A program made the translations under genes and the position numbers. A DNA stretch of 64,000 nt. It comes from Serinus canaria. Taxonomy: Eukaryota; Chordata; Aves; Passeriformes; Fringillidae. This document shows, in pieces, positions 11,001 through 25,374 of the stretch (position 1 is the first letter of the stretch; every line of letters begins with the position of its first letter). Where the stretch lies: contig NC_066313.1 in assembly GCF_022539315.1 (NCBI RefSeq), positions 8,373,764 to 8,437,763 of the forward strand. The letters are read 5' to 3'. The notes under the pieces were generated by a model that saw only the letters and a program-made list of their open reading frames with translations, was not told the origin of the DNA and searched no databases.

Positions 11001-14000
11001 AAAGCATGTTCACATTTAAGCATATTCCTAAATTATTTAATTAAACCCAACACATTGAATCCTAATAGTTTATTCCTTGGTCCTGCCCAAAGCACTGATG
11101 TAAGACTCCCAGGTAGAAATCCACCATCACCAGAAGGTCCCAGAAAGCTGCAGTGGGTTAAGTTTACCTTGATTTCAGTGTGACACCTTTCCTAAAATGG
11201 GATTTATGGCAATGTGGTACTCAGGTATCAAAGCCATGAGTATTTGTGTGGCTAATCTTATGAAGCAGAAAAGTTGTGCAGTTTGTCAAAGACAAACAAT
11301 TAGAGCTGTATTCAAAAGGAAAACATTATTCAACTCTGCTGTTGAAGCAGCATCAAAAATCCATACTGCTTTTGGCAAACCAATTAAATTTACACTGAGT
11401 GCCTCTGAAAATCCTATTTCACATGTTCTAGCCACAAGTTAGCAGTCTTGTTCAGTCTTGTTGTCAGTACCTGGTGTTCAAGCATGTTTGCAGGAGTGTT
11501 GGGTTAGACACTGTAACTCAGCTTTGTGCACGTGGGTTATTTATGTGGGTGATGCTGCATCTTTTTGTCTTTTCAATCTTCCAGCTCTCTGTCAGAGGGA
11601 GGGAGGGACTCCAGGTTTTCACTGCCATGCCCTCATAAATTCTCTGTGAAGGTAGCATTATGGTGTAACACTGAGGGCTTTGTCAGCCTCCAAGATCCCT
11701 TTTAAGTTGCCATCCTGTGGATATGGGAGATTGGATCTTCTAATAGGAACAGCCAGGTCACGCTATAAAAGTGACCCTTTTCCAATTATTTTCTTCATTA
11801 ACCACAAACACTTTTGTCTCCACCACAATCTTCACACCCCAGCTCCGTTTCTGTTTTTCTAAAGTATTACTTTTCTAAACTCATTTTCTTTTACACTATT
11901 CATCAGTCTATCCTCTTGCAAGCCCAGTAAGAGCCAGGCTCACCCAGGAGAAATGAATAGCATCTGTTGCGAGGGGGAAAAGAACCAAACTGCCAACAAT
12001 TCCTTTTGCCATAATTTTTTTGGCTTACAACACAGGGAAACACCTTTAGAAAACACTAGCTATGGGCAGATATTTGGATGATAAACTAGGGAATGAAAGT
12101 AAGCTAACTAGAAAAAACAACACTGTGGATTTGTAAGGGTGTATTAATAAATGACAAACATTAAGCTATAACTAGAAATAAGTTGTGTTCATATCTGAAT
12201 TCTTCCTAGAGGTCCTCTTGATATTTTTCCCAACCAGAATATTGTTTCAAAAAGTGAAAATGTAATGTGCTTGTGCACAGATTTGTGCAAAAACCTGTAG
12301 ATTATTTTGGCATTTACATTGTTTTTTAGTAATCTTTTACATGCTTAACCAGGGCACAGAAACAATACCAAGAAAAACCAGTAAATCCTTGAAGTTGCAG
12401 CTGAAATTTGGACTCTAAATGCTTAAAACTATTTTGTGAATGCAAGGAATTCATAATGCAAAAAGAGGAGATGAGATGCAAATGTTAAATGAAGGTGCAT
12501 CTCTACCAGTCTCTCAAATCATCCCAACAATAGTGACAAAATCTTAGCGAAGGTCAGGTAAAAGCTATTTAGTGCTGCTTGTTCTTTTTTTCAGTTACTA
12601 GGCATTTCTGAATACGGATTATGAATTCTGACCACAAATTTCAACACCCTTTTCTATTTTTCCTCCACCTCCCTGTGACACATTTTTTTTATCAGTACTG
12701 GAACATATTCTAGTGAGCTTGAAGTACCCGACAGCTAGCAGGCAGGTTGAATAAATTGTTGCTTTGTGCCTGGAGGTCTACATTTCTCTGACTCCACTTT
12801 TTTTTATCCCCAGTCCTCATTTCCCTGTCTTGTCAGCTGTTGTAGAATTCTATTTTTAATACATCATGTGCAATGTGCACAAGACTCTGCATGGGCAGGG
12901 TCATCTTTGCAATGGCGTTTTACCCTTCTAGTAGCACACATCACAAGAGCAACAGTAATATTTTAATACTCTTAGGAAGACATTGTGCATGCACAAAATT
13001 TGGAGGTCATGTGCTGCCTAATACTGAGTTCTTTTAATCTCACATTCACTTAAGTGTATGTGACTTTAGAAAACCAGGCAATTGTGCCTTGGCTTTGTTC
13101 TGGAGTGTCCCTTTGATCACATCACTCTTTAAGGAGTCCATTTGCTAACATATAGGAGTTGCCCCTCTGACCTTAAAGAAGACTATTGTCCCTTCTCACT
13201 GCTGTAATGACTTCTTTTTCTTACATGCCCAGAAAGATTGAACTTAAAAACTGTATTCTTAGCAGATTATACTGACAGGCAGTTACCTGTTTCATATGTC
13301 ATACTTTTGCTGGCTTAAAACTGCATTTTTTATCTCTCTGAGTGAATACAATATTGAGTTTGGGGTTCTATTTGCTGTGGCGTTATGCATTCACAACTTA
13401 AAAACATGTGGACATGGAGATTGAAACAATTTTCAGTTTATTCCTATTTATCAGAACAGGATCATTCAGAATTTGTCTCTGGTGTGGCACATACCTGTAA
13501 CTGAGAAACTCTGGCAAAATCTTGGGCTCTTAATTACTAGGAGTCTCTACTCCTGCGAGAGGGATGGTGTCCATGGCACTCAAATATATTCATGGTCAAA
13601 GGCTTTTTGTGAAGCATGGCTAAGAAGATTTTGGTCATAAACTTTTATCTATTCATTTGCTCTGGTAGCCCAAAGCTTGTGCAAGTAGTTTATGAATGTT
13701 TAAGTGGGGGTATCTGGTGCTGATCTCCTCCCAGGCTCGATGTAAAGAGCCTGGGGGTAGGAGAACACCTTCAAAGATGTGAAAGGAGTGTCATTCCTGA
13801 TCCTCCAGTGTGTGTCCATGACCACAGGGATGGCAGGACGAGCAGAGCTCAGAATTTGGCTGATGGAAGTGACTGACTGAAGCTGAGGGACAGAAGGTAG
13901 CTGTGGAGTTTCCCCTGTGGTTATTTTGAAGCAAAGGACATGACAGTCATAGGGCAGTCATATATCTCATGACAATCAAAGCAGTTGCTGCTCTCACCTC

Positions 14001-17000
14001 TCTGTCCTCGTGCAGCTGCTATCACCTGTGTGCAGCACCTTTCACACTGAAACACTGGGCTCCAAGATGGGACATCTGTGAGCTGATGCAGTTTTAGTCC
14101 TGGCATCAGCCAGAAGAGATGGATGAAGCTGATGGGAAATAAACAGATAAGTTTCCCTGCAGTAACATATCTTCACTCATAAATACAATTCTTGGGCCTT
14201 TCCTTGTCCAAGGCTGACTAATGACTCCAAAAAGTCACTTCTGCTTCCTGTGGACAGATATGAACCAGTGCACTACATCCCTGAGCTATGTCATTTCTGA
14301 AAACCACCAAGATTCATTTCAGTGCTACGTACATTTCATAATGAACTCTTAGAAAATACAGTTTTGACATCCCTGACTTCTGTGATATATCAATTCAAAA
14401 CCTCATTTGTCTTGCCTGAATTGATTGTAAGTTGTAATTTAAGAAAAATCATCTCTCTTTTATCAATTGTGATTTATCAGTTTAATGTTATCTTTACCAA
14501 TTTATCTTCTGCATTCTGTAAGCTATGTTGAAAACAGAAATCTACTTCTGCAAGGTAATTATATTTACAGGTTATTTTCAAGACGTTTATTTAATTTTCT
14601 GTGCACTAAATTGTTGTACAGAGGGCACTTTTTGAGGTCTGACATTTTTTTTTCAGGACTGACAGTGTCAATTCACCTGAAGCTTCCACTTTTAATCCAC
14701 TGAGGACTGTCTGTGGCATATGTATATGGCTTATCCTTCATCTTGTTTCTGGAGAGATATTTTTAATTTTTTAATACAGAACATACACAAAAAATTGTTA
14801 AATTTGTTTTATTTATGTATCTGGAAGTTTTGCTATAAGAATTAGTCCACTTAGGTCTTGCATCTAAGTATCTTCATGGATAAGGATTAAATTTTAAAAC
14901 TTAATGAAGAAGAACATTAACATCAGAGTCACTATTTAATATAATTAAAATAAGAGTGTGTTTTATTAGTATACTGTTCATTGCAAACCTCACTAAATAA
15001 GAATTAGGAGTTGCTTTAAGGAAGACTGTAACATAATTTCCTGTATTAAATTAGAGGAGGAGGATAGCAGTAACAAGAACCATGGATGAGGTTTCTGTTG
15101 AAAGAATTAATTTATAAAAAATAGCAAATCAGATTGAAATTTAAGTAAATAATACTGCACTGAAAATTCTCTTGGTGAACAAAGAGATCAGATGCATTGT
15201 TGTAAATTACTTCAATATTAAGTTGTCTGCAATTGTAGGTGGAACATGTAAAAGATTTCAGAAGGATGAGCTAGAGAGACAAGCCTTATTTAATTATTCA
15301 GAAGACTGCATCTTCTTTCCTTAGCATGCACGCTAATGAGAAAAAAAAATTATAGGAGTGTCCAACTTAAAGTAAGAGAAAACTACTTCAGCACTTTTAA
15401 TAATCTTTTTTATAATTTTGCAGTTTTCTAGGATTCTTATAGAATGCAGAAAATGAATTAACTCTAGCAAGTATTTTACTATGAAACATTAAGCTATAAA
15501 TTTCGTCACACGAGCTTTAACTGCTTGTGACTCTTTTTTTAATCTTTCTAAAATGGATGGAAATTACATTAACCACTAAAAGAAAGCTACAACAATCTAA
15601 AACATAAAAAATTTCTTATTTTTGTACATAACTGAAGTTTGCCAAAGCAGATTTATGATCATTTTCCTTGTGGAAAGACACACTACATTTTAGGATTTTT
15701 TATTAATGCTTCAGCATGAGTTGGGATTTTAATTGCTTGTATATTTCTAAAATTATAATTTCTGAGCAGAGCAGTGCTTTTCTTCTTTCCCAGTCATCTT
15801 ATTTAAAGGTCTTTTTGAGACACTGTCACTTTCTCTTGTCAAACTTTTGACTAAATTCTGTATGAGACAATGGAGAATTTCCATTGAGGTCCATGAGGCT
15901 AAATTATCTCTAAGGGTGAAGTATTCTCTAAGGATATTTTTGAGACTGTCAGCTACATCAGTAGTTCACATGTGTGGAGCTTCACAGCTTAGCACCATCT
16001 TCATTGTGGAGCCTCTGCTTTCAAAATGGTTGTGTAACAGGTTTTAAGCAAGAGAAGATTATTTAAAGCCAAAGAGAATTTTCATTTGACAGAAACTTAT
16101 CTTGAACCTGGTTCCATAGTATAAGTTTGAAGTATCTTATTTTGAATAATTATCTTGGAAGTCCAACTTTTAGGACTGTATAACTTTCAACTTCCATATA
16201 TTTAGAGATAATGAGGGAGAGTGAGAAAAAAAATTGGTATAGTATCCATTTCTAAGATGTTTGGATTGGCTTTGGCATTGCATGAGGTAGAAACAATTTA
16301 CAATATTCCACGTGAGCATTTAGTGATATTTAAGTCCTACTTCCTCATCTAAAAAATTCATTAGAGTTTTACTTTGTGCCTGAGAGCCACAAGATATCTT
16401 CCAATCCCAGCTGCAGATCTCTGACATCTGTTTTTGGTTTTGTGTTTACGGGGCCGGGAGCAGCCCCCATGGCTAATGGAAGACTTGTTCCTGTTCTCCA
16501 GGAGGGGGATGGCCCAAACTGCACTCTGTGGCTCGAGCAAAAAGGAACAGTCCAGTGTGACATTATTCAGCATATATGGTGTTCTAATAAAATTAAAACT
16601 GGAGCCTAAACTATTATTAATTGCTGCTAGCTGCAGCAACATATATTGCTCAATTCCTACTGAGAATTAGAACCTAATTCTAATGAGAACACTGATATGT
16701 TCAAGCTCTGAGTTTTATCATTCCTAACTGGTAATTATTCTATTCCATAGTAAAGTTAATATTGGAAAATCAGGCATAAAAATTGATTTAATGTATTGGA
16801 TTCACTTTAAAAAAAAAACAAGAGCAAATGAACAAGCAAACTATGTGCACATTTCTCAGAACAAAATGTACAGTGAGGTCATAGTCTGAATGGTGAAGAA
16901 CTTTATTAAACTTCCACTGAAACTTTTGGACTGATATTTTGTGCAACACACAGTAGAGATATTTTAAAGGCTGTAACAAATCAAATGCAGTCTTGCTCCT

Positions 17001-17504
17001 GTCTAGTGAGTAGGGTACACATTTGCACATACCTGTGCATTCTGCTTTATCTGCCAAGAGCCAGGACAAAGCAGCTATGGTATGGTTTGAGTGAATAATA
17101 TTGCTTTTGAAAACATCTTGGGAAACAAAGCTCCAACCATTATATAGATTCTTGTAATTTCAATTTTTTATTTGGTTCAATTATAAATTGTTATAGCCAT
17201 GCAGACTGTTTCAGAAATAAATTTTGGTATAAAATGTCTAGCAGAATTTTATTTGAAAGAATTCCTGTAAAAGGAGTACTAAATAATAAATTTTTGCACG
17301 TGAATTTCAGGCAAACTAAGTGCCCTAAAGTAAGAAGGTTTTGAGCAGATAATTCAGGCATTTCAATTGTAAAGATACAAGAATATTGGTGTCACTTTAA
17401 TGTTTTTAACTTCTGTAGATAATAAGGGTTGCTCAGGTAATAGTGGTGACCACACTGCAACTGATCACTATATTTTAGGCTTCTTTGCTCTCAAACCTCA
17501 CATT
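8083..17504. other. Unannotated DNA; GC-raised pocket at 8.24-8.84 kb
   Basis: No confident gene in over 9 kb. The 8240-8840 pocket is richer in G+C than its surroundings and contains a 131-codon frame (8197-8592 plus) and a 100-codon minus frame. Neither resembles a known protein, and such lengths are expected by chance here. At 10824-10884 a very short frame encodes a hydrophobic N-terminus and stops at a GTAAGG donor-like site; this is listed as a weak observation only. A 10-bp unit CAGTCTTGTT is tandemly duplicated at 11443-11462. Confidence 0.5.
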
Positions 17505-17663
17505 TTCTTATTTTGTTTTTGGTGGGGTTTTATGGTTTGGTTTTGAGTTTTGTTTGTTTCTTGTTTGTTTTGTGTGTTGCTGTTGTTGGGGGTTTATTTG
17601 TTTGTTTTTGTTTTTTGGGGGGTTGTTTTTTGTTTGGTTTTTGTTTGTTTGTTTGTTTGTTGA
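17505..17663 (+). repeat. G+T-only low-complexity block, (TTTG)n-rich
   Basis: About 160 bp of the plus strand consist almost entirely of G and T, with TTTG/GTTT units merging into a cleaner (GTTT)n array at the right end (about 17640-17662) and G runs of 4, 5 and 6. The open frames across it on all strands are artefacts of composition (Phe/Cys/Val/Gly-rich on plus, Lys/Thr/Gln/Pro-rich on minus). The block is a degenerate tetranucleotide repeat. Confidence 0.85.
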
Positions 17664-19599
17664 CAAAAAAATCTGACCAAAAATTAGTCTTCTTTTTCTG
17701 CTGATTTTTTCCCTTTTTGATTTTTATTTTGATAGCATCACAACTGTCTTCATTCTTCATTAATCCTTGTGACCTTTTATTTTCAAATTCTGCCTTATGA
17801 TTTTCCTGTCTACAATTCTCATCTGTGTGCTTGAGAGAATAGCATGTTCCCATGATCTTTTTTTATGAGGAGTTGGAGAAATTCTCAAGAATCAAAGAAG
17901 AATTAAAGAAAATAAGGACGTTCTGCTGCCAGAACCAGAAGTTTTGCATGGAGAACTATTTCAAGGATATAAACTGGGAGGATGGTTTTGCAGGAACCTT
18001 GTGCTGGCACTGAAACACAGAATAAAAGATTTGGCTCCTGAAAGTATTCAGATGTACTCTAGAAAATCTCAAAGCTGTTAACTCTCCCTTTCAAGAAGGC
18101 TGAAAAATTCTGAAATTACTGGAAAACGTTGGCTATTTCCAAGTTCATATGTTCCTATTTGACAAGCCATACCACTTGGCCATATATAAATTAGACTTGT
18201 AATGAGTTGTGGTTTGCCAATGAAAATGAAATATGTGCTACAATTGTAAAATGCTGATGCAGAGCTTCACAAGTTAATACAAGGCCAAATATCTAATTCA
18301 TCTGTGTAGAGTGATCCAAGTACAAAAGCACATGATTCTATCCTCGCACAAATTTTATCCAGAGGCCTTAATACTTCTACAAATACTAATAAGTCAATTC
18401 TTCTGTGTTGCAGAACAAAAATATATTCCTGTACACCAAAGTAGTATTTGTAGGTCTGCTGAATCCTTACCTTTGGAATTTGAAGTACTGGAACCAACTC
18501 AGTATTTGAATACAAAAGATTTAGAAAATGTGGCCCAAGCCATTCACATTTCAGTACTGCAGGCTGAAAAAGTGTTAATTTTGAGTAATAATCTTCATAA
18601 TGTCTACAGTCACCTTTCACAGCCTTCATTTACACTGGTTGCATACTTTGGACCCAAATATTCTTAGATTTGCTTAATGATTTCAAGCAAATACAAATGT
18701 AAATTACTATTTCTTCCTGTTAAAATTCTGTTGTTTAAAATTAATCTGGCTGTATTGGTGCCATTTGTAATTATTGACTTTACAACAGTTGATGCAGTGA
18801 CAGCTACAGTCTAAATTAAACAAAACATAAAAATGGTTTTAAATCAGTTTTCAAACCCTATTTTTTTTTCCAAACTTTCTTTGAGGTTAACTTTTAAAAG
18901 CCAATATGATGAGCTGGAGTTATTCACTAAAATTAAGTTCAGACATCTCCTAGTAACTGTAAATTTATTAGATTGTTTCATTGCTCTCTTAAGTATTTTG
19001 GTTATAACTCCTGTTGAGCTGCAGAAATACTGAGTTGCCTCCTCCTACTTCAGCTGGGTGTTTTGTTTGTTTGGGGTTTTCTTTTGTGCCATTTTCTAAC
19101 CTGTGACATAGCAAGTTACAGTTCTTAATTTCTGCTCTACATTGCCTTGTATTGCATAATGAGCGCAGTGAGCATGGTACTATATAAAAACTTCCATAAA
19201 ATCTCAGCATCATGAATTTTAATAAATATAATTGAAACCAAATCAAGCAGCATTTTGGGCTACAGATATCAGGTTACTCTGGGGATTTCTGTGTGCACAC
19301 TGCCCAGTTTTGCTGTGTGCTTTAGATTCAGTAAAGGGACCTCACAGGGTGAAACTGCCAGCATGGGCTGTAAGCAGAGAAATACATCATGTAGTCTTAG
19401 GGCTGATAGGCCAAATTACAGATAACTGGGAGTGGATCCACAGGTGGCCTTGCAATTTCTGCCACAGAGTGGAGCAGCTAGAGGAGAAGCTATCAAGTTA
19501 CAAAACAGTGTGTTAGGTGTTTGTTTCCTTTTGTTCTCCATCTATTTCCGTGCTATAAACAATCAGTAAAAAAAAAATCCTCGTATATATTGCGTGTAT
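17664..19599. other. Unannotated DNA with overlapping chance frames
   Basis: Two frames of about 120 codons overlap on opposite strands at 18267-18667. Neither product has a recognisable domain, and both lie in ordinary AT-rich sequence. I see no gene or repeat to call. Confidence 0.5.
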
Positions 19600-19613
19600 T
19601 TATATATATATAT
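19600..19613. repeat. (TA)7 microsatellite
   Basis: Short pure TA array about 20 bp before the start of the plus-strand CR1 copy. Confidence 0.8.
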
Positions 19614-19631
19614 CACTCTCTTCAACTTCCT

Positions 19632-19923
19632 GAAGGGTGGCTGTGGTGAGCTGGGGGTCAGTCTCTTTCTCCGGGCAACAACAGACAGAACAAGAGGACA
19701 CAGTCTCAAGCTGTGCCAAGGGAGATACAGGCTAGATTTAAGGAGGAAGTTTTTCACAGAAAGAATGATCAAATACTGGAATCATCTGCACAGGGAGGTG
19801 GTGGAGTCACCATCCCTGGATGTGTTCAAAAAAAGACTGGATGTGGCACTTAGTGCCATGACCTAGTTGAACTGTTAGAACATGGGTTGGACTCGATGAC
19901 CTAGAAATTCTGTGATTCTGTGA
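19632..19923 (+). mobile_element. CR1 LINE 3' end with ORF2 C-terminal frame
   Basis: The sequence begins 'gaagggtggctgtggtgag' and runs through CR1 landmarks (arginine-rich 'RTRGHSLKL', 'FFTER', '[20 protein letters not shown]') to the 3' end 'ggttggactcgatgacctag' and the tail ATTCTGTGATTCTGTGAT. That tail is the tandem octamer diagnostic of CR1 3' ends, so the element is on the plus strand. The ORF2 C-terminal frame is uninterrupted from the truncation point to a stop at 19864-19866, followed by the short 3' UTR. This part of ORF2 lies downstream of the reverse-transcriptase core, none of which is present. The uninterrupted frame and clean tail make this the youngest-looking CR1 in the window. 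It is 5'-truncated to about 290 bp and cannot move. Confidence 0.96.
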
Positions 19924-22900
19924 TATAAGGAGGTACTACATTCCAAGAAAAATATGTGAACTGCTCCAAAGAGAGGAAAAGAACAAATTGTTAAACAATC
20001 CTTGCAAAAATAGAGGGAAGAGGATTTAAATTAAGAGAATTTGTTAATTCAGTTGAGGACAAATCTTTCTGTAAAAAATCATCCAAATTCATCTGATAAA
20101 CCAATGAACTTCATGTTAAATGAATAAATTATTGAGACTAACTGAAATGGCATATATGAAATTCTGCCATGTGACTCTCCCTAGCTGACCAGTTAAGTGT
20201 GAGCTGTGTGAGGAAATGTAGAGGAAGGAGAGAAGGAGAAAATGAGGAAAAAGATGAGGGAATCAAAACAGTGATGAGCAAAGGGAAGAGCTCTGTGCTG
20301 TTCTTACAGGGTTTTCTCTCCCTTCTTTCCAGATGTCATAGTGATGTGGGATTGAAATCTGCCCTGAGGTTTGTGAGCCAAATGCTTTTAATTTCTGTGG
20401 AGTTTGTTTACATTAGAGTTGACTGTGGCTTCTCTTTGACTGATTTTTTTCTTTTAAAACACAAATTCATGAAGTCCCACTGCATAGCAAAGCTAATAAT
20501 AGGTCTTGGAATATGGTGGGGGGAAAAATCCACTTTTAGAGGGTGTTGCTCTCTCCAAAACCAATGGGAATGTTGAAGGTGTCCTAGTACAGCAAGGCTG
20601 AGATTCATTTATGCAATGAACATTGAGTGCATATAAAATCTGAAAAAAACCCCAAACTCTTGAGCCAGCCCTCTGGGCTTGTGTTGGGCATTTTGAGCCA
20701 AAGTGCAGCAATCCTCAGTGGACAGAGAGAAATGAGGAGTGGGAGCCAGCCAGGAATGGTCTCACCTACTTCAAGGGCCCCACAAAAAATGAAATTCAGG
20801 CAGTTCCCAGTATGGGATCCATCCCCTGCCAATGTGTCAGGCTGGAGCACACCCTTCCCAAGGACTGCCACTCACACTTTGCACTCACTCACCTCCTTCA
20901 TGGCACTTTGGTCTTTATTTTTGCTAATGTCAAGCCTTCACTTTGAAAAGACAGGAGCACCTATTTTGGGAGGCATGGGCAGAATGTCACACTGCAGACT
21001 TTACAGGCTTCATTTTTTACACATTACAGGCTCCTTATTCACTCCTGTAAAAATGCACTACATGCAAGCCCAGTAGGTTTCAGAGGGTCATTTTTATTCC
21101 TTGCAAAAACCTTCCATTTTATATCATATCACAGCCAAAGATACTTTGATTGTATGCTAAACTTTATTAGCAGTATAGTTTTTATATTCAAAATTAGTAT
21201 TTTATCTGAAAAACTATCACCATTTCTGTGACTCCTAATAATTTTCAAATCTGAATAATTTTTTTATTTTTAAGTGGTTTTCAGTTGTTTTGTTTTGTTT
21301 GGTCTTTTTTATGGAGGTTTTTACAGGCTCTTTGAAGTTTTAAACTATTGTCTCAGCTGACATATTTGAGAAAGTCTTGTTAGCAGCTTTCATCTTTAAA
21401 ATAGCTCTGAATGCACCTAGAGTAGCTGTCAACAGAGCAGAGATCTGTGAAATGGATCAGACAACTGGTCCCCATGTAAGAAGTGAATGTGTTAACTTAG
21501 ATAACATGGAAAACATAAAAATTGGGACAAAGAAAAAAGGAAGAGGAATAGACTAGACTTAATAATTAGAGAAAAAAAAAAAAATCTGTGGGAAGCAATA
21601 CCTGAAGTCACTGAAACCATTTAAAAGCATTACAGCTGTAATCACTTGAATAAACAGGGATTTATACTGATAATTCTGTAAAAGTGGTAATCATCACTCC
21701 AATCTAATGAGAAAGTAAGAAAATCACTCTCTCATTTGCCCTTAACAAAGTTGATGTTCCTTTATTTTTTTTTTATTATTATTGCTTATTTTTGTGTTAT
21801 ACATATATATTCATTCTATATGTAAAAAAAATTTCTACATAGCTCTTCCTCTCAGAAATTTATCTTTTCTATATCATAACTAGCTATGTTTAATCCTCTT
21901 ACTACAGAGGAGAATTTGGTTATTACAGTCACAGTTTTTGTATGATTTTTTTAATCCCATAACAAACTTCTACCAGTAACTAAATAGTACATTTGCATTT
22001 TATGGGTATTTCAATTTTTTCAAAGGAAAACAATTCACCATTAGATTTCTCCAAATTTTGATATTTAATCTTTAAAATGATCGCTTTACTGGCTGTTTGC
22101 AGTTGTTCCTTGATTATTTCACATGTTCATTTTCAATTATTTTCCATAAAAATGCTTCTCTTTATGACAGATAAAATCAATATCAGCAATCCAAATAATA
22201 AGCAAGCCTTACAGTGCCTTACCAAAAAAAATCAATATTTGAAAAAATTACAAAGAACTGTAAGGAGAGTATTGATTTGATTACTGAGCTTATTAATTTC
22301 AAATAGCTCATATACTTAGGAATGTTTCTTTTCAAGTGTCTAAGTTATTATGAAATTGTTCTATGTCAGAATATATTATGATAGTGATTTTTTAGTTTAG
22401 AAAGTGAGAACTCATTAAAAACACACACTTTTGTTTTCCAGCTGATTTCTGTTAACACATCTGTGCACAGTAGGACAACATGAAATATAAAGTAAAATGC
22501 TGCCCCAAATCAGCTAAGAATGTAATTTTTAGTTTGAAAGACAAACAAAAGTCAGGAATGGTGGCCTGTGCTCCTAATAGTGCTGTATCTCAACCCACAG
22601 AAAAACGTTTTAAATGTGTTTGTGTTTTATTTCACTTGAATGTAGAGCCTGCACAAGGTTTCAGACAGTAATTTTAGCCCCATGCTCTTTATGACATATC
22701 AGCTAATGATGACACTTTTATTCATGTACATCTATTAAAGATATGACATTTTTAATTCCATCAGCTCAGGGTTTAAATTAGAGTTTGAGGTAAATGTTTT
22801 CATTTTGCCTATTGATTCTGTTCCAATTTAGGAGATTACCCCATAGCTCTAATTCACCCAGAGGATCTCACTGGGGAGATTTTCAAAGGCACAAATAGAA

Positions 22901-25374
22901 GTCAAACCACGAACTTCCATTGACTGCTGAAATTGTATTACTGCCTTCTCTCTGGATACAGAGGAACCCAGTTCCCATTGTTCTCTTAATAGGACAGGGC
23001 ATCCATCTTTCTCAAGTAGGCTTTGAAAATGTTGATCAAAGCAGAGGAGGCCAGATGCTCACAGTTTGCTATAGATCCAGTACAGTCAGTGAATTATTTG
23101 CACCATTTGGGACACAAGCCATGTCATTGCTAAAATTATTATAAGTTACTTTGTCTCCTAATAACAAGATTCAACACTGGAGAATTAGGTTTTCCCTGAC
23201 AAAATGGAAAACTGAAAAAGTTAAGAAAGAAACCCCCAGCTGATTCATTAACACCAATGCAACTGCCTGGTAAAATTGTCCTTCAGCTGAATTTGTTTCT
23301 TATTAGGCTGTGAGACATTGACCTTGATTCTTGTTCTGAAGATCAGGATGGAAACACTGCAGAGGAAATGTCCTCAAATGCCTGGATGAAGATATTGTAA
23401 AGCTTTCACTGCATTGCAATTTGTGTTGGCAGGAGCAGAAAAAGTGTAACCAGACTCTTATACCTGCTTTTAGATATTTTGTCATAGTTCCTCTTCTCTG
23501 CCCATCTGCCAAGATAGTTTCCCACGTTTCTGGTGCCATCCACCCCAGGAAAAATTAGCTGATTTTGTATTCCAACAACATGCCCTGTTCAGCAAGCATG
23601 TTTAGAAAGCAATTTCTTTTCTTAAATGGAGTGAATAGCAGGAATATCTCCATCTTCTGGGATAAGTTTCATGGAGTTTTAGGTACTTGGCAGGCTGACT
23701 TCAACTTTTATCTTTTTAAGCACAGGGACAGTTTACAAAATACATGTTTATCTTGTGTTATCTACTCCAAATCACCTGCTGAGATAATGCCACACTCACC
23801 TGGGTTTCTCATCATAAGTTATTCACTTGTGTTGGCACAGTTCTCAGCTCAGCTGCCTTTTCCTTTGCACCTCTTCTAGGCAACACCTCACTTCTGAGCA
23901 GGGCTTGGTTAACTGGAGACAGAGAGGAAGGAGATGAGGAATGATAAGCTGGAAAAATCATATACTGGAAAGAAAAGGGAGTAGTACACAGAGATGGAGT
24001 ATGGAGAAGTCAGAGATCAGTGGAAAGGAAAATAAAGCAAAAAGGAAATACATTTTTAAAGCAAAAATAAGAAGAAAAATGCAACAAGCTGGGTATTTGA
24101 TCTTGGAATCATAAAATGTCCAGGTCTTCTCTGAATGTTTTCTTGAAACCCACTAAGATGATATTTAAATGTGTGAGAAAAAGTAAATATAGAAATGCAA
24201 ATCAGTCCTGACAGATTAGCCTAACAATCACTTTTTTTGAAAAGCAGAAGGCCGACGACAGTTTAGCAGTTTATTTTGAGAGCTGAGTAGGATGGCATAT
24301 TTTTACATTAAACAATATTCACTTTAGTTTTCTTGTGTTTATTTTTGTCTGAACATACCCTTATAATTCCCTGCCACTCAGTAAACAGTCCTACATTTGC
24401 CTGAATTAATAGGATAAATATTGCCAATTTGTTAGAACAGAAAATGATAAATGACTTGAATACATTAAATGTGTTTGGGACATATTTAATCCATAAGCTT
24501 GATGTTAAAAGCGCCAACATTATCTTATAAAATTTTACTATCAGCATGATCTGGGAAGAATTCTTGTGGTAGTCTCATACAGCTTCTCATTTATGCTGAC
24601 ATAAAACACTGGCTGTGTTGAAATATCAGCTCACGGAGAGCTGTGAAGAGCTGTTAGCTGTGCAGTCACACATAAAAATGCTAAATGATCATTAGAAGAA
24701 GGCATGCTCTGGCTGCTGGTGTGGGATCACAGCAGTAAGAGACAGAGAGTCTTTAAAAGCCTGGAGTGCTGTGGTTGAGGGTCCTGAGAGCACTTGAGAT
24801 GCACTCAGGGGTTTTGCTGATTTAGTGCCAGAGCTAAGAAGGCATATTGAGAGATGTGATGCCTTCACGAAAGCCATTCTTCCTTCAGGAGTGGTGTGTT
24901 GGGATCCAGATCCTGCTGGCACTTTCTGCTTTTAAAGAAGAATCAGTTCTCTACTGTGCAGAAGCAATTTGTGGCTGTAGGAGGAGGTGGTGAAAGAGGG
25001 AGCTCAACTTGCTGGCCTGTGGTAGCACCAGCATCACTCAGGTACCCTGGGCCAGCTGGGGTTGGAGTGCCCTGCTCTTCTGCTCCTTAGCCTTTTGGAT
25101 ATTTTACTCCTTTTTTTTTTTTTCCCAATGGTGACTTTAAATGCATAAACTCTCTTGCTGAAGGACAAGGTGCCATCTCCAGCTCAAACAGCAGCCTTTA
25201 AGAGATGTTGTCTCATTAGGCTTTAGGCAGTTACAATGTTTGACATGTCTAGTTTGCTTAGGAAGGATGGTTCCTTTGCCTGAGTAAAACTTCAGAGGAA
25301 TCTCATAGGAACTTTGCATTTAAACAGCAAGAACAAAACATTATTTATTACATGCTCCTAGATCAGAGTTTTGG

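Noticed and set aside
17485..17853. Phe/Cys/Val-rich and Lys/Thr/Gln-rich frames around 17.5-17.85 kb
   Set aside because: Direct translations of the G+T-only low-complexity block and its complement.
18267..18667. Overlapping ~120-codon frames on both strands
   Set aside because: A few frames of this length are expected by chance in 64 kb of AT-rich DNA. Neither product is recognisable.
20627..21076. 149-codon plus-strand frame
   Set aside because: No domain or conserved motif seen. It overlaps other open frames on the opposite strand in a GC-raised pocket.
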